Assembly: GCF_023806485.1 (NCBI RefSeq)
Contig: NZ_JAMSLR010000003.1
Location: 341,889 to 405,888 of the forward strand
Source of the DNA: Thermalbibacter longus
GTDB taxonomy: Bacteria > Chloroflexota > Chloroflexia > Thermomicrobiales > Thermomicrobiaceae
Reading direction: 5' to 3'
Length of the DNA: 64,000 nt
The notes under the pieces are model-generated. The model had not been told where the DNA came from and did not search any database. It saw only the letters and a list, made by a program, of their open reading frames with translations. Shown in pieces: positions 23,886-32,381 of this stretch. Position numbers and translations under genes: made by a program. Every line of letters begins with the position of its first letter. Position 1 is the stretch's first letter.

Positions 23886-25097
23886 TCAGGCCAGACTCGC
23901 TAGTCCTCGCTCCAGGTCCTCCACTAGGTCTTCCGTCGTTTCGATCCCAACGGAGAGCCGGAGCAGACCCTCGCCGATCCCGTGGGCGGCGCGCGCTGCC
24001 TGCTCGACCGATCGGTGAGAGGTCGAAGCCGGGTGGACGATGGTCGTCGTGACTCCACCCAGCGTCTCGGCGAAGCGGATCAGGCGCAGCGCGCGCACTA
24101 GCCGGGCGACGGCGGCGCGGCCGCCCTCGACCTCGAACGCGAGCATGCTGCCGAAACCGTTCGCCAGGAGTCCACGCGCCAGGTCGTGCTGCGGGTGGCC
24201 TGGCAAGCCGGGATAGCTCACGCGCTCGACTGCCGGGTGCTCCACGAGCCGGGAGGCGAGTGCCAGGGCGCTCCGGCTGCTCTGGCCCATGCGCAGCGCC
24301 AGGGTGCGCAGGCCGCGCAGAGCCAGCCAGGCGTCGAACGGCCCGCCGATACCGCCCATCCGGATCGCCTGGCGACGTGCCCGTTCGACCAGCTCCGACC
24401 TGCCCACCACGGCGCCACCGGAGACATCGTGGTGCCCGGCGATGAACTTGGTTGTGGAGTGCACGACGAGATCGGCCCCGAGCTGGATCGGCCGGCCGTG
24501 GTAGGGCGTAGCGAACGTGCTGTCGACCACCAGCAGCGCGCCATGCCGGTGTGCCAGCTCGGCCAGCGAGGGCACGTCATGGACCAGGATCGTCGGGTTG
24601 GTCAGGAAATCGACGTAGAGTAACCGGGGCGGCTGCCCGGGTCGCTGGAGGGACGCCTCGACGGCAGCGAGGTCAGTCGCGTCGACGTACTCGACGATGA
24701 CTCCGAAACGAGCGAGATCGAGGTCGAGCAGGTTCCTGGTACCACGGTAGACCAGCTCGCTCGCGACCACGCGATCGCCCGGCGCGAGGAGCGCGAACAG
24801 CAGCGAGCTGATCGCGCTCATCCCGCTCGCGGTGGCCAGGGCGGCCTCGGCCCCCTCGAGATCCGCCAGCGCCCGCTCGAGCTGGACGTGGTTTGGCAAG
24901 CCGTACCGGCCATAGATGAAGCCACGCTCTCTGCCCTCATAGATCGCGTCGAGGGTGTCCAGGTCAGGGTAGGCGTACGCCGCGGTCTGCCAGATCGGCG
25001 GCGTGAGTGGATCAGTCGCCGACGGAAGGAGATCCTCGCCACCGTGCGCGCAGCGGGTCAGGTCGCCCATCTCCTCCGGCGCGTCTCGCTCCCACAT
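23886..25097 (-). CDS. Cystathionine gamma-synthase/lyase family PLP enzyme
   Basis: This 403-residue fold-type I enzyme of trans-sulfuration has IYGRYGLPNHVQLERALADL near the N-terminus, GMSAISSLL in the cofactor phosphate site, DFLTNPTI, VDSTFATPYHGRP, and the Schiff-base lysine in HSTTKFIAGHHDVSGG. It interconverts cysteine, homocysteine or methionine precursors through gamma-replacement or elimination; sequence alone does not distinguish synthase, lyase and methionine gamma-lyase. The ATG at 25097 has GGAGGGG upstream; a longer reading to 25202 is rejected. A small hairpin CCTGTCC/GGACAGG lies in its upstream region near 25152. Confidence 0.9.
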   Translation of the reverse strand: MWERDAPEEMGDLTRCAHGGEDLLPSATDPLTPPIWQTAAYAYPDLDTLDAIYEGRERGFIYGRYGLPNHVQLERALADLEGAEAALATASGMSAISSLLFALLAPGDRVVASELVYRGTRNLLDLDLARFGVIVEYVDATDLAAVEASLQRPGQPPRLLYVDFLTNPTILVHDVPSLAELAHRHGALLVVDSTFATPYHGRPIQLGADLVVHSTTKFIAGHHDVSGGAVVGRSELVERARRQAIRMGGIGGPFDAWLALRGLRTLALRMGQSSRSALALASRLVEHPAVERVSYPGLPGHPQHDLARGLLANGFGSMLAFEVEGGRAAVARLVRALRLIRFAETLGGVTTTIVHPASTSHRSVEQAARAAHGIGEGLLRLSVGIETTEDLVEDLERGLASLA

Positions 25098-25309
25098 CGC
25101 ATCCCCTCCAGCCTCGGGTCTTTCGTTATCCGTCTCTACTGAGCGCGGGGCCGCCTGTCCGAATGGACAGGGACACAGCCAGATCGATCGACCATGCTCC
25201 ATTCTCGCACCCGAGCTGGCTGCCTTCGAGCTGGCGCGGTGAGGGACCGGCCCGAGTTGCCAGTGACGGGGCGATCGGCGTGAGATCGTGGCGATGAGAA
25301 GGAGCCCCT

Positions 25310-26608
25310 GTGCGTCTCGGCAGCGTGGCTGGCGTCATCGGTAGCCTATCCCCCAACCGGCTTCTAGGGATACCCCTGGCGGCACTGCGAGATCCGCTCG
25401 GCCGATTCAACCTGGCCACCTTCTTCCTCTCGCTCACCATCTATTCGCCTATCCTGGTGCTCTACTACACCGGTCGCGGCCTCTCGCTCTTCCAGGTGCT
25501 CTCGCTGGAAGCCTTCATGGGACTCGCCACCATCCTGCTCGAGGTGCCGACCGGCGTCGTCGCCGATCGCATCGGGCTCAAGCGGTCAGTGACGCTGGGG
25601 TTCTTCTTCCAGGCTGTGTGGGTCGGACTCCTGGTGCTTGCGCGCGAGTACTGGCAGTTCCTGGCCGGCTACGCGGTGCTCGGAATGGCGATCAGCTTTC
25701 GCTCGGGAGCGAGCGAGGCCTGGATCTACGAGACGCTCAAGGCGCGTGGTGAGGAGCATCGCATGAGCCAGGCGCACGGCGCGTTCTGGGCCGCGTCGCT
25801 GGCCGGGCGCACGACCTCTGCCGTGCTCGCGGCGCTGGTGGTACGCGAGATGAGCGAGCCGTCGTTCGTGCTGGCGCTCGAGCTGAGCGCGGCCGCGATG
25901 CTGCTCGGCACTGTCCTGGTGCTCACGGTGCCCAACCGGCAGACCGAGGCCGAGCTGGCCCGGCAGCGAGGTAGCCTGCGCCTGGTGCGGGACGGCATCC
26001 GGCTGATCCGCGCGCATCCGGCACTCCGGCGCATCGTCGCCCTGTCCGTCCTGGCAGACCCGTTGCCGTATGCACTGCTCTTCCTCTTCCAACCGTACTA
26101 CCAGCTCGCTGGGACGCCCGCGGCGCTCTACGGTCTCTCATCGGCTGCGGCCGCTGCGCTCGGGGCGCTGGGTGCGAGGAGCGCATTCGGGCTGGAGCGT
26201 CGACTGGGGGCGCTGCGGGCGTTCGTTCTGGCAAACCTGTTACCCGTTGCCGGCTACCTGGCGATGGCCGGCCTTGCCGGGCCGTACCTGGCGCCGCTGC
26301 TCTTCGTAATGACCTACGGCGCAATGCAGATCCGCTACCCGCTGATCGCGGCCTTGCAGAACCGGCACATCGCCTCGTACAACCGGGCGACCACGATTTC
26401 GGTGGTCTCGATGCTGGAGGGCGCCTACGCGCTGGCGATGAAGCTGGTAGCTGGCTACCTGGCCGACATCGACCTGCGGCTGGCCTTCGGGTTCCTGGCG
26501 CTGGTGCCGCTGGTCGCGGTGAGCTGCTTCCCTCTCAGGGTCGAGCAACTGGAGTCGCAGGAGCTATCGGCTGCGGAGGGGTCGGATGGCCCGCGAAACG
26601 ACGACTGA
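25310..26608 (+). CDS. MFS transporter
   Basis: This 432-residue membrane protein has about 12 helices and the MFS loop motif GVVADRIGLKRSV between helices 2 and 3. The start is GTG 25310 with AAGGAG five bases upstream. The cytoplasmic central loop (TVPNRQTEAELARQRGSLRL) separates two six-helix halves. Membership of the drug/sugar-efflux-like MFS group is likely, but the substrate is unknown. It is divergent from the PLP enzyme gene and 108 bp before the F420-dependent oxidoreductase. Confidence 0.9.
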   Translation: MRLGSVAGVIGSLSPNRLLGIPLAALRDPLGRFNLATFFLSLTIYSPILVLYYTGRGLSLFQVLSLEAFMGLATILLEVPTGVVADRIGLKRSVTLGFFFQAVWVGLLVLAREYWQFLAGYAVLGMAISFRSGASEAWIYETLKARGEEHRMSQAHGAFWAASLAGRTTSAVLAALVVREMSEPSFVLALELSAAAMLLGTVLVLTVPNRQTEAELARQRGSLRLVRDGIRLIRAHPALRRIVALSVLADPLPYALLFLFQPYYQLAGTPAALYGLSSAAAAALGALGARSAFGLERRLGALRAFVLANLLPVAGYLAMAGLAGPYLAPLLFVMTYGAMQIRYPLIAALQNRHIASYNRATTISVVSMLEGAYALAMKLVAGYLADIDLRLAFGFLALVPLVAVSCFPLRVEQLESQELSAAEGSDGPRNDD

Positions 26609-26716
26609 CCGCTCGCCGCCGGCGTCGTTACTGTTCCGACGAGTCCGGCTTGCGCTGGGCTGGCATACTCGGACTATGATGTCGGCCGGACCGTGCGCGG
26701 AGGGACGGAGGAGTCG

Positions 26717-27742
26717 ATGAGCCGACTGGGATACTCGGCCAGCTTCGAGCAGTTCCACCCCACCGACATGCTACGCTGGTGCCAGCTTGCTGAGCACTAC
26801 GGGTTCGACTCGGTGCTGGCAGCCGACCACTTTCACCCCTGGACGCCCGAACAAGGGCAGAGCGCCTTCGTGTGGGCCTGGCTCGGCGCGCTGGGAGCGG
26901 CGACCACGCGGCTGCGCTTCGGCACTGGCGTGACCCCGCCGATCGGGTTTCGCTATCACCCAGCGATCGTGGCCCAGGCAGCGGCGACGCTCGAGGCGAT
27001 GTTCCCCGGCCGCTTCTGGCTGGGGCTGGGGGCCGGCGAGGCGCTCAACGAGCACATCGTCGGCGGCTACTGGCCGGAACCCGCCGAGCGGGTGCGGATG
27101 CTGGTCGAGGCGATCGAGGTCATCCAGAAGCTCTTTACCGGCAAGGTGGTCAAGCACGAGGGCAAGTACTTCCGGCTCGAGAGCGCCAAGCTCTACACCA
27201 TGCCCGAGACCCCGCCGCCGATCATCGTCGGCACCGCTGGGCCAATCATGGCCAAGCGCACCGGCGAGCTCTGCGACGGCTTCCTCACTCCCGGCGCGCC
27301 CGACGAGAAGCTGCGCATGCTGATGGGCCGCTTCGAGCAGGGGGCCCGCGAAGCCGGCAAGGATCCGGCCAAGATGCCGCGGATGATCCAGCTCCATGTC
27401 TCCTGGGCCGAGAGCGATGAGGCGGCGACCGAAGCGGCAGTGCGCGAGTGGCCCAACGGGGGAATGGCCTTCCCCAAGGGCGACATCCGCAACCCGGAGG
27501 ACTTCGCGGCCATGGCCAGGCTCGTGCGCCCGGAGCACTTCCGCGGCCGCGTGCTCATCTCGGCCGACCTCGAGGTGCACCGCGAGCACATCCAGCACTT
27601 CATCGATCTCGGCTTCACCGAGGTCTACGTCCACAATGTAGGGCGCAACCAGGAGGAGTTCATCAAGGCGTACGGCGAGCAGGTGATCCCGAAGCTCCGC
27701 TGGCCCGAGGCAGTGCCGGTCGCTTCCACCAGCGCAAGGTGA
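26717..27742 (+). CDS. F420-dependent LLM-class oxidoreductase (FGD-like)
   Basis: This 341-residue TIM-barrel protein belongs to the luciferase-like group that uses coenzyme F420. MSRLGYSASFEQFHPTDML, LAADHFHPWTPEQGQSAFVW and GAGEALNEHIVGGYWPE resemble F420-dependent glucose-6-phosphate dehydrogenase and its TIGR03557-type relatives. The true substrate is uncertain; many such proteins reduce other aldehydes or alcohols. The ATG at 26717 follows GGAGGAG. A weak promoter TTGCGC/TATGAT with a 19-base spacer sits at 26650-26680. Confidence 0.9.
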   Translation: MSRLGYSASFEQFHPTDMLRWCQLAEHYGFDSVLAADHFHPWTPEQGQSAFVWAWLGALGAATTRLRFGTGVTPPIGFRYHPAIVAQAAATLEAMFPGRFWLGLGAGEALNEHIVGGYWPEPAERVRMLVEAIEVIQKLFTGKVVKHEGKYFRLESAKLYTMPETPPPIIVGTAGPIMAKRTGELCDGFLTPGAPDEKLRMLMGRFEQGAREAGKDPAKMPRMIQLHVSWAESDEAATEAAVREWPNGGMAFPKGDIRNPEDFAAMARLVRPEHFRGRVLISADLEVHREHIQHFIDLGFTEVYVHNVGRNQEEFIKAYGEQVIPKLRWPEAVPVASTSAR

Positions 27743-27776
27743 CCCGCTCCGGGCCACGGCTCGTGGTGGAGAGAAC

Positions 27777-28319
27777 ATGGAGATCGTCGATCTCACCCCG
27801 CGGCGCCGGGATTGGATCGCCCAGGCAGCCCGGATCCTGCAACAAACCCTGCCGCAGGGCTGGCCTACCGTCGAGTCGGCCCGCTCCGAGGTCTGGGCGT
27901 CGTTCGGGCCAGACCGCTTGAGCCGGGTCGCGGTAGACGAGCGCGGCGAGGTGCTGGGGTGGATCGGCGCGATCCAGCGCTACTCCCACGCCTGGGAGCT
28001 GCACCCGCTGGTGGTACGCCCGGATCGCCAGCGGCAGGGGATCGGCTCGGCGCTGGTGCGCGACCTGGAGCGGCTGCTCCGCGAAGGAGGTTGCCTCACG
28101 CTCTTCGTCGGTAGCGACGACGAGACGGGCGAGACCAGCGCAGCGGGCGTCGAGCTCTTCCCCGATGTGTTGGAGCATGCCCGGCGGTTGGCCGTGCTCG
28201 GCAACCACCCGGTCGGGTTCTACCGGGCGCTCGGCTTCGTCGTGATCGGCTTGCTCCCGGACGCGAACGGCCCGGGCAAGCCCGATATCTGGCTCGCGAA
28301 GCGGATCGCGCCAGGGTAG
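27777..28319 (+). CDS. GNAT family N-acetyltransferase
   Basis: This 180-residue acetyltransferase has the acetyl-CoA loop RPDRQRQGIGSALVRDLE near residue 83 and a C-terminal FYRALGFVVIG segment. VGSDDETGETSA and the overall order resemble aminoglycoside 6'-N-acetyltransferase-like GNAT proteins, though a resistance role cannot be assumed. The start lies 34 bp after the LLM oxidoreductase gene, in the same direction. Confidence 0.88.
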   Translation: MEIVDLTPRRRDWIAQAARILQQTLPQGWPTVESARSEVWASFGPDRLSRVAVDERGEVLGWIGAIQRYSHAWELHPLVVRPDRQRQGIGSALVRDLERLLREGGCLTLFVGSDDETGETSAAGVELFPDVLEHARRLAVLGNHPVGFYRALGFVVIGLLPDANGPGKPDIWLAKRIAPG

Positions 28320-28334
28320 GGTGCCGGCCGGGCG

Positions 28335-29474
28335 CTATTGCGCTTGGACGAAGCGAGCCGGGCTGAAGGGCGCGAGCAGCGGATCCGGCTCGCCGCTCAG
28401 GATCCCCTCCACGACGAGGTCGGCGGTGGCCGGCGCGAGCTGCACGCCGGTGCGGTAGTGGCCGGTCGCGACCCAGACGTTGCTGTAGCCTGGCAGTGGG
28501 CCGATGATCGGCTCGTCGTCCGGCGTGCCCGGCCGCAATCCGGCGCCGAGTGCCACGAGCTCGCCCTCGAGCAATGTCGGAGCCAGTCGTTCGACGAGGC
28601 GTAGGCAGTGGGCAATGCCGGCGGGCGTCACCCGCGTATCCCACTCGCCACGCTCCTTGGTTCCACCAGCCCAGATCAGTCCATCGGTACGTGGGGCCAG
28701 GTACCCGGCCCCGTCAGCCGAACCGAGCACGTGGCGGAGCACGGTCGCCCCTCCGGAGATGAGGGTCATCTGCCCCTTGACCGGGAGCGTCGGGAGAGGC
28801 CGGCCGAGCTGCCCGGCCAGATGCCCTGTCCAGGCCCCGGCCGCCAGCACGACCTGGACGGTCAGGTAGCGACCCTGCCGGGTCTCGAGCGCGACGACCC
28901 GATCCCCTTCGACGGCGAAGCCAGTCACCGGTGCCCGCTCCACGACTCGCGCGCCTCGACTCGCGGCAGCCAGCGCGAGCGCCCGTACCAGGCGCTGGAC
29001 GGTCAGGCTGCCGCCCTCGTCGGCGAGCAGCGCGCCATGGATCCGCTCAGGCAGCAGCGGCTCGATCTCACGGGCCGTCTTCCCATCGACCCATTCGCTC
29101 TCGAACCCTGCGCTGGCTTGCCAGCCGGCCAGCTCTCTCAGCGAGGTGACCTCGTCTTCAGTCTCGGCAACCAGGAGCTCTCCCCATTGCCGGTAGCCGG
29201 CGTCAAGGCCGCTGTCCTCCTGTACAGCCGCGACCAGCCAGGGATAGGCCTGGAAACTGCGCCGGGCAAGCTCCAGCCGCTCGGCGGGGATGGCACTGCT
29301 CGAGGGCGGACTGACGATCCCTGCGGACGCCTCCGAGGTGCCCTGGCCGATGATGCCCTGCTCGAGCAGGAGGCAAGAGACCCCCCGCCGGGCGAAGGCA
29401 TAGGCGATCGCGGCACCGACTACCCCGCCGCCGACGACGATGACGTCCGGCGTGCCCTCGCTTCTGGTGCTCAC
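28335..29474 (-). CDS. ThiO-like glycine oxidase / D-amino acid oxidase
   Basis: This 379-residue FAD enzyme starts with VSTRSEGTPDVIVVGGGVVG, a GxGxxG dinucleotide site. LLLEQG, EASAGIV and the C-terminal GLRPGTPDDEPIIGPLPGY and GHYRTGVQLAPATADLV match glycine oxidase ThiO, which makes the imine used for the thiamine thiazole ring. No other thi gene is in the window, so a general amine oxidase is possible. The start is GTG 29474 with GGAGG eight bases upstream; the longer reading to 29609 has no signal. Confidence 0.87.
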   Translation of the reverse strand: MSTRSEGTPDVIVVGGGVVGAAIAYAFARRGVSCLLLEQGIIGQGTSEASAGIVSPPSSSAIPAERLELARRSFQAYPWLVAAVQEDSGLDAGYRQWGELLVAETEDEVTSLRELAGWQASAGFESEWVDGKTAREIEPLLPERIHGALLADEGGSLTVQRLVRALALAAASRGARVVERAPVTGFAVEGDRVVALETRQGRYLTVQVVLAAGAWTGHLAGQLGRPLPTLPVKGQMTLISGGATVLRHVLGSADGAGYLAPRTDGLIWAGGTKERGEWDTRVTPAGIAHCLRLVERLAPTLLEGELVALGAGLRPGTPDDEPIIGPLPGYSNVWVATGHYRTGVQLAPATADLVVEGILSGEPDPLLAPFSPARFVQAQ

Positions 29475-29616
29475 CGTCTTGCCCTCCACTGCTCTCTGTC
29501 CGGTCACTCCGTCACGGCCGGCCGCGCCGGCACCATCATAGCGCCTCGTGCAGCGGAGGCGACGGGACAGCGTCCAGAGCGAGGCCAGATCCTCCAGCAA
29601 GAGGAGCACGCCGCTG

Positions 29617-29625
29617 TGGTATACT
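29617..29625 (+). promoter_or_regulatory. Extended -10 promoter before the fluoride riboswitch
   Basis: TGGTATACT is an extended -10 element (TGn plus TATACT at 29620-29625). No -35 is evident. Transcription would begin near 29632, just before the aptamer. Confidence 0.6.
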
Positions 29626-29637
29626 CGGGCTGGACAG

Positions 29638-29704
29638 GGCGATGAGGCTCGCCTGGCGGCGAGTCAGCCGCCGAACCGCCAATCCTGGCTGATAGCCTCT
29701 ACGC
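29638..29704 (+). promoter_or_regulatory. Fluoride riboswitch (crcB motif) aptamer
   Basis: The 5' element GGCGATGAGGCTCGCC (29638-29653) and the 3' elements AACCGCC (29674-29680) and GGCTGATAGCCTCTACG (29687-29703) follow the fluoride riboswitch pattern as I remember it from the Thermotoga example. GGCG/CGCC forms stem 1, GCC/GGC forms stem 2, and loop GAGGC pairs with GCCTC as the pseudoknot. There are two differences: an extra hairpin GGCGGC/GCCGCC (29655-29660 with 29667-29672) between the stems, and A for G after GGCTGAT. The aptamer's 3' end is shared with a terminator stem, the usual arrangement of a fluoride ON switch. Confidence 0.88.
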
Positions 29705-29734
29705 GTGACCTCCGGTCGGTGCGTGGAGGCTTTT
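29695..29734 (+). terminator. Riboswitch expression-platform terminator
   Basis: GCCTCTACGC (29695-29704, inside the aptamer) pairs with GCGTGGAGGC (29721-29730) with one G-U pair, followed by TTTT. Terminator and aptamer pseudoknot are mutually exclusive. The 3' arm also holds the GGAGG ribosome binding site of the downstream gene, so translation may be controlled too. Confidence 0.82.
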
Positions 29735-30907
29735 GTGTTCGGGTCACATCGACTGGTCGTCGGCCCCGCGGACACGCTCCGCTTATCCGCCTGGCTGTCC
29801 GGGATCCTCGCTGGTGCCCAGCGGCTCCTCGGCGTTCGAGAGCCGGCGCCCGACCGTTATCTCCTCGGTGCTCTCGAGGAGGAGCTGGTACGAGCCGGCT
29901 GCCCGGTCTGCCGCCTCCAGGCCCGCAAGGAGCTGCGCGGGCTCGAGGCATTACTCTGGGAGCAAGTCACCGATCCCCTGACACACCGGCGACTCCTCGC
30001 CTCGCGTGGCTTCTGCTTCGAGCATACCTGGGCACTGATCCCCGCCGGGCACCTGGTGCACAGTCACCATGGCGTGGCGATCATCCTCGACCGGCTGCTG
30101 CGCGACTTTCTGGCACGAGCCGGCACCGGGGGCGTCGAAGCCGCCCGGCGATGGCTGCGACCGGATGGCCCATGCCCGGCTTGCGAGTGGAACCGCGCGG
30201 CCGAGGACACGCTGCTGTGGGCACTGGTCTGGCTTGCCGGACGAGATCCTGGCCTTGTTAGTGAGGGCCCGGCGGTGCTCTGCCGGCCGCATGCTGCCGC
30301 TCTCATCGAGTACGTCCCGGCCGAGCGGCGACTGGCCCTCGAGCGCGGGATCGTTGCGCGGCAGGAGCAGGCACTTGACGAGAGCACGGTTGAGGAGCGG
30401 CTCGCCCTGCTCTTCGGCCGGCAGCCGCATGAGCTTCCCCCGCGAGTAGTCTCCTGCCCCGCCTGCGCGCGGGCACGCCGGTCCCTCCTCGATGACGATT
30501 CCTGGCAACGGTCGCGGCTGCATGCCTGGGTTGCATTGCGGGACGCGCCGGAACGAGTCGCCGAGGCGCTAGCCCAGGGCCTCCCGAACCCAGTCGGCCG
30601 GCTCGGCCATCCTGCTCCGCTGCGAGCGCCGGATACTGCCGTCGATCCTCTCTGCCTCGGACACTTGCGCCAGCTTCTGGTCGCAACCGGGTCTCGCGAG
30701 GCGCTGCGAGCTGCGCTCGAGGGGCTGGAGCGGCTGGCGGAGGCGCTCGAGGGGTTCATCGCCAGCGCCGACTACCGCTTTACCGGCGAGCTGACGCCGG
30801 CCCAGCGCCGGAGCTGGCGACAGGTCGTGGCCCGCTTCGCTGGGGAGACGCCGGGCGTCGGGCTGCACGATCCGCTTTCCGGTTCGCCCGGGAGGCGATG
30901 CGAGTAG
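29735..30907 (+). CDS. Triple CPxC/CxxH protein (DUF6062-like) under fluoride riboswitch
   Basis: This 390-residue protein has three repeats of a CPxC...CxxH pattern: CPVC 56-59 with CFEH 94-97; CPAC 147-150 with CRPH 183-186; CPAC 241-244 with CLGH 307-310. Each pair could hold one metal ion, probably zinc. The pattern recalls the uncharacterised DUF6062 family; this is tentative. The start is GTG 29735 with GGAGG (29725-29729) five bases upstream. An earlier in-frame GTG at 29705 lies inside the terminator stem and is rejected. The gene directly follows a fluoride riboswitch, but it is no known fluoride exporter or fluoride-sensitive enzyme. Confidence 0.75.
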   Translation: MFGSHRLVVGPADTLRLSAWLSGILAGAQRLLGVREPAPDRYLLGALEEELVRAGCPVCRLQARKELRGLEALLWEQVTDPLTHRRLLASRGFCFEHTWALIPAGHLVHSHHGVAIILDRLLRDFLARAGTGGVEAARRWLRPDGPCPACEWNRAAEDTLLWALVWLAGRDPGLVSEGPAVLCRPHAAALIEYVPAERRLALERGIVARQEQALDESTVEERLALLFGRQPHELPPRVVSCPACARARRSLLDDDSWQRSRLHAWVALRDAPERVAEALAQGLPNPVGRLGHPAPLRAPDTAVDPLCLGHLRQLLVATGSREALRAALEGLERLAEALEGFIASADYRFTGELTPAQRRSWRQVVARFAGETPGVGLHDPLSGSPGRRCE

Positions 30908-30938
30908 GATAGAGGCTGTACGGCGAGGAGCGAGTGTG

Positions 30939-31382
30939 ATGCCCGCAGCCACTGATCCGCGAGTGCCCGGCGACGCGACCGGGTCGAGCTACGATGACCA
31001 GCTCATCGCCGGGCTCGCCGACGAGCGGCCGGAGGTGGCCGAGATCTGTGCCTGGGTGCTCGGCCAGCGCCGGGTCGCCCGCGCCGTGGGGCCGCTCTGC
31101 GAGCTCGTCCAGCGTCGCCCGCGCGACATCGCCGTCTGCGCCGCAGCGGTAGAGGCGCTGGCCCAGATCGGTGACCCGTCGGCAGTCCCTGCGCTGTTGT
31201 GGGTGCTCGAAGAAGGATATGCTGGCGTTCGCCGTGCCGCGGTCCGCGCGCTGGCCCGGCTCGACGCCGAGACGGCGCGCGCTGTGCTGGCCAGGGTGGC
31301 TGCCGAGGATCCGGCTGCCGGTGTCCGGGAACTGGCGGTCCGGCTGCTCGACACGCTACGAAGGGAGGACCGGAGTGGATGA
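30939..31382 (+). CDS. HEAT-repeat protein
   Basis: This 147-residue protein is built of two to three HEAT/PBS-lyase-like helical repeats, best seen in IGDPSAVPALLWVLEEGYAG followed by VRRAAVRALARLD. Such repeats bind protein partners. The ATG at 30939 is eight bases after GAGGAG; a GTG at 30936 is also possible. It lies 31 bp after the riboswitch-controlled gene and overlaps the moxR start by 8 bp, so it may be co-transcribed with both. Confidence 0.82.
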   Translation: MPAATDPRVPGDATGSSYDDQLIAGLADERPEVAEICAWVLGQRRVARAVGPLCELVQRRPRDIAVCAAAVEALAQIGDPSAVPALLWVLEEGYAGVRRAAVRALARLDAETARAVLARVAAEDPAAGVRELAVRLLDTLRREDRSG

Positions 31383-32379
31383 GCCTCGTGCCCGCGACGA
31401 GCGGCTCGGATCGGAGGAGGCGCAGCGCATCCATTCGATGGCTCGACGTATCCGCGAGGCGGTGGAGCGGGTCATCGTCGGCAAGCGCGACGTCATCGAC
31501 CGGCTACTGGTGGCCCTCCTCGCCGAGGGGCACGTCCTGATCGAGGATGTGCCCGGCATCGGCAAGACCAGGCTGGCACGGTCGCTGTGCCTGGCGCTCG
31601 GCGGGGTCTTCCAGCGGATCCAGTTTACGCCGGATCTCCTGCCGACCGACGTCCTCGGCTCGCTGGTCTACGAGCCGCAGTCCGGCGCCTTCGCCTACCA
31701 TCCTGGGCCGATATTCGCCAACGTGATCCTGGCTGACGAGGTCAACCGGGGGACGCCGCGCACGCAGTCGGCGCTGCTGGAGGCGATGGAGGAGCGCCAG
31801 GTGACCGTGGAGCGCCAGACGCATCCGCTGCCGCGCCCGTTCCTGGTCGTCGCGACCCAGAACCCGGTCGAGCTGGAAGGTACCTTTCCGCTCCCGGAGG
31901 CGCAGCTCGACCGCTTCCTCTTGCGGCTGCAGGTGGGGTATCCCGAGCGCGAGGACGAGCGCGAGATGGTGCGCCGGCTGCTGCGCCGCGACCCGATCGT
32001 CGACGTGGAGCCGGTCACCGAGCCCGGCGAGCTGGCGGCGGCCATAGAGCAGGTGGGCCGGGTCTACCTCGGGCAGGCGGTGGAGGACTACCTGCTGGAG
32101 ATCGTCCGGCGGACGCGCGAGCATCCTGAGGTAGAGCTGGGCGTCAGCCCGCGGGGGACGCTGGCCCTGGCGCGAGGGGCGCAGGCGCTAGCAGTGCTGA
32201 ACGGCCGATCCTTCGTGATCCCCGACGATGTGCGCGCGCTGGTCGTGCCGGCGCTTGGGCACCGGCTGATGCTGACCTCGCGCGCCGAGCTGCACGGTCG
32301 AACGCGAGAGGAGATCCTGGAGGCGATCCTCGCCGAGGTGCCGGTGCCGGTGGAGGAAGACTTGGAGCTGCGGGCCTAA
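31375..32379 (+). CDS. MoxR family AAA+ ATPase
   Basis: This 334-residue AAA+ ATPase has Walker A EDVPGIGKT (residues about 57-65), Walker B VILADEVNRGTPRTQSALLE, sensor 1 ATQNPVELEGTFPLPEAQ, and a C-terminal lid. MoxR proteins remodel partners, usually encoded beside DUF58 proteins, as here. The start is GTG 31375 with GGGAGG six bases upstream. The downstream DUF58 gene begins 2 bp after the stop. Confidence 0.93.
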   Translation: MDEPRARDERLGSEEAQRIHSMARRIREAVERVIVGKRDVIDRLLVALLAEGHVLIEDVPGIGKTRLARSLCLALGGVFQRIQFTPDLLPTDVLGSLVYEPQSGAFAYHPGPIFANVILADEVNRGTPRTQSALLEAMEERQVTVERQTHPLPRPFLVVATQNPVELEGTFPLPEAQLDRFLLRLQVGYPEREDEREMVRRLLRRDPIVDVEPVTEPGELAAAIEQVGRVYLGQAVEDYLLEIVRRTREHPEVELGVSPRGTLALARGAQALAVLNGRSFVIPDDVRALVVPALGHRLMLTSRAELHGRTREEILEAILAEVPVPVEEDLELRA

Positions 32380-32381
32380 CG

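Noticed and set aside
25098..25309. A SAM-type riboswitch upstream of the cystathionine gamma-synthase type gene
   Set aside because: Only a short hairpin CCTGTCC/GGACAGG is seen; no SAM-I, SAM-II or SAM-IV core motif could be matched.
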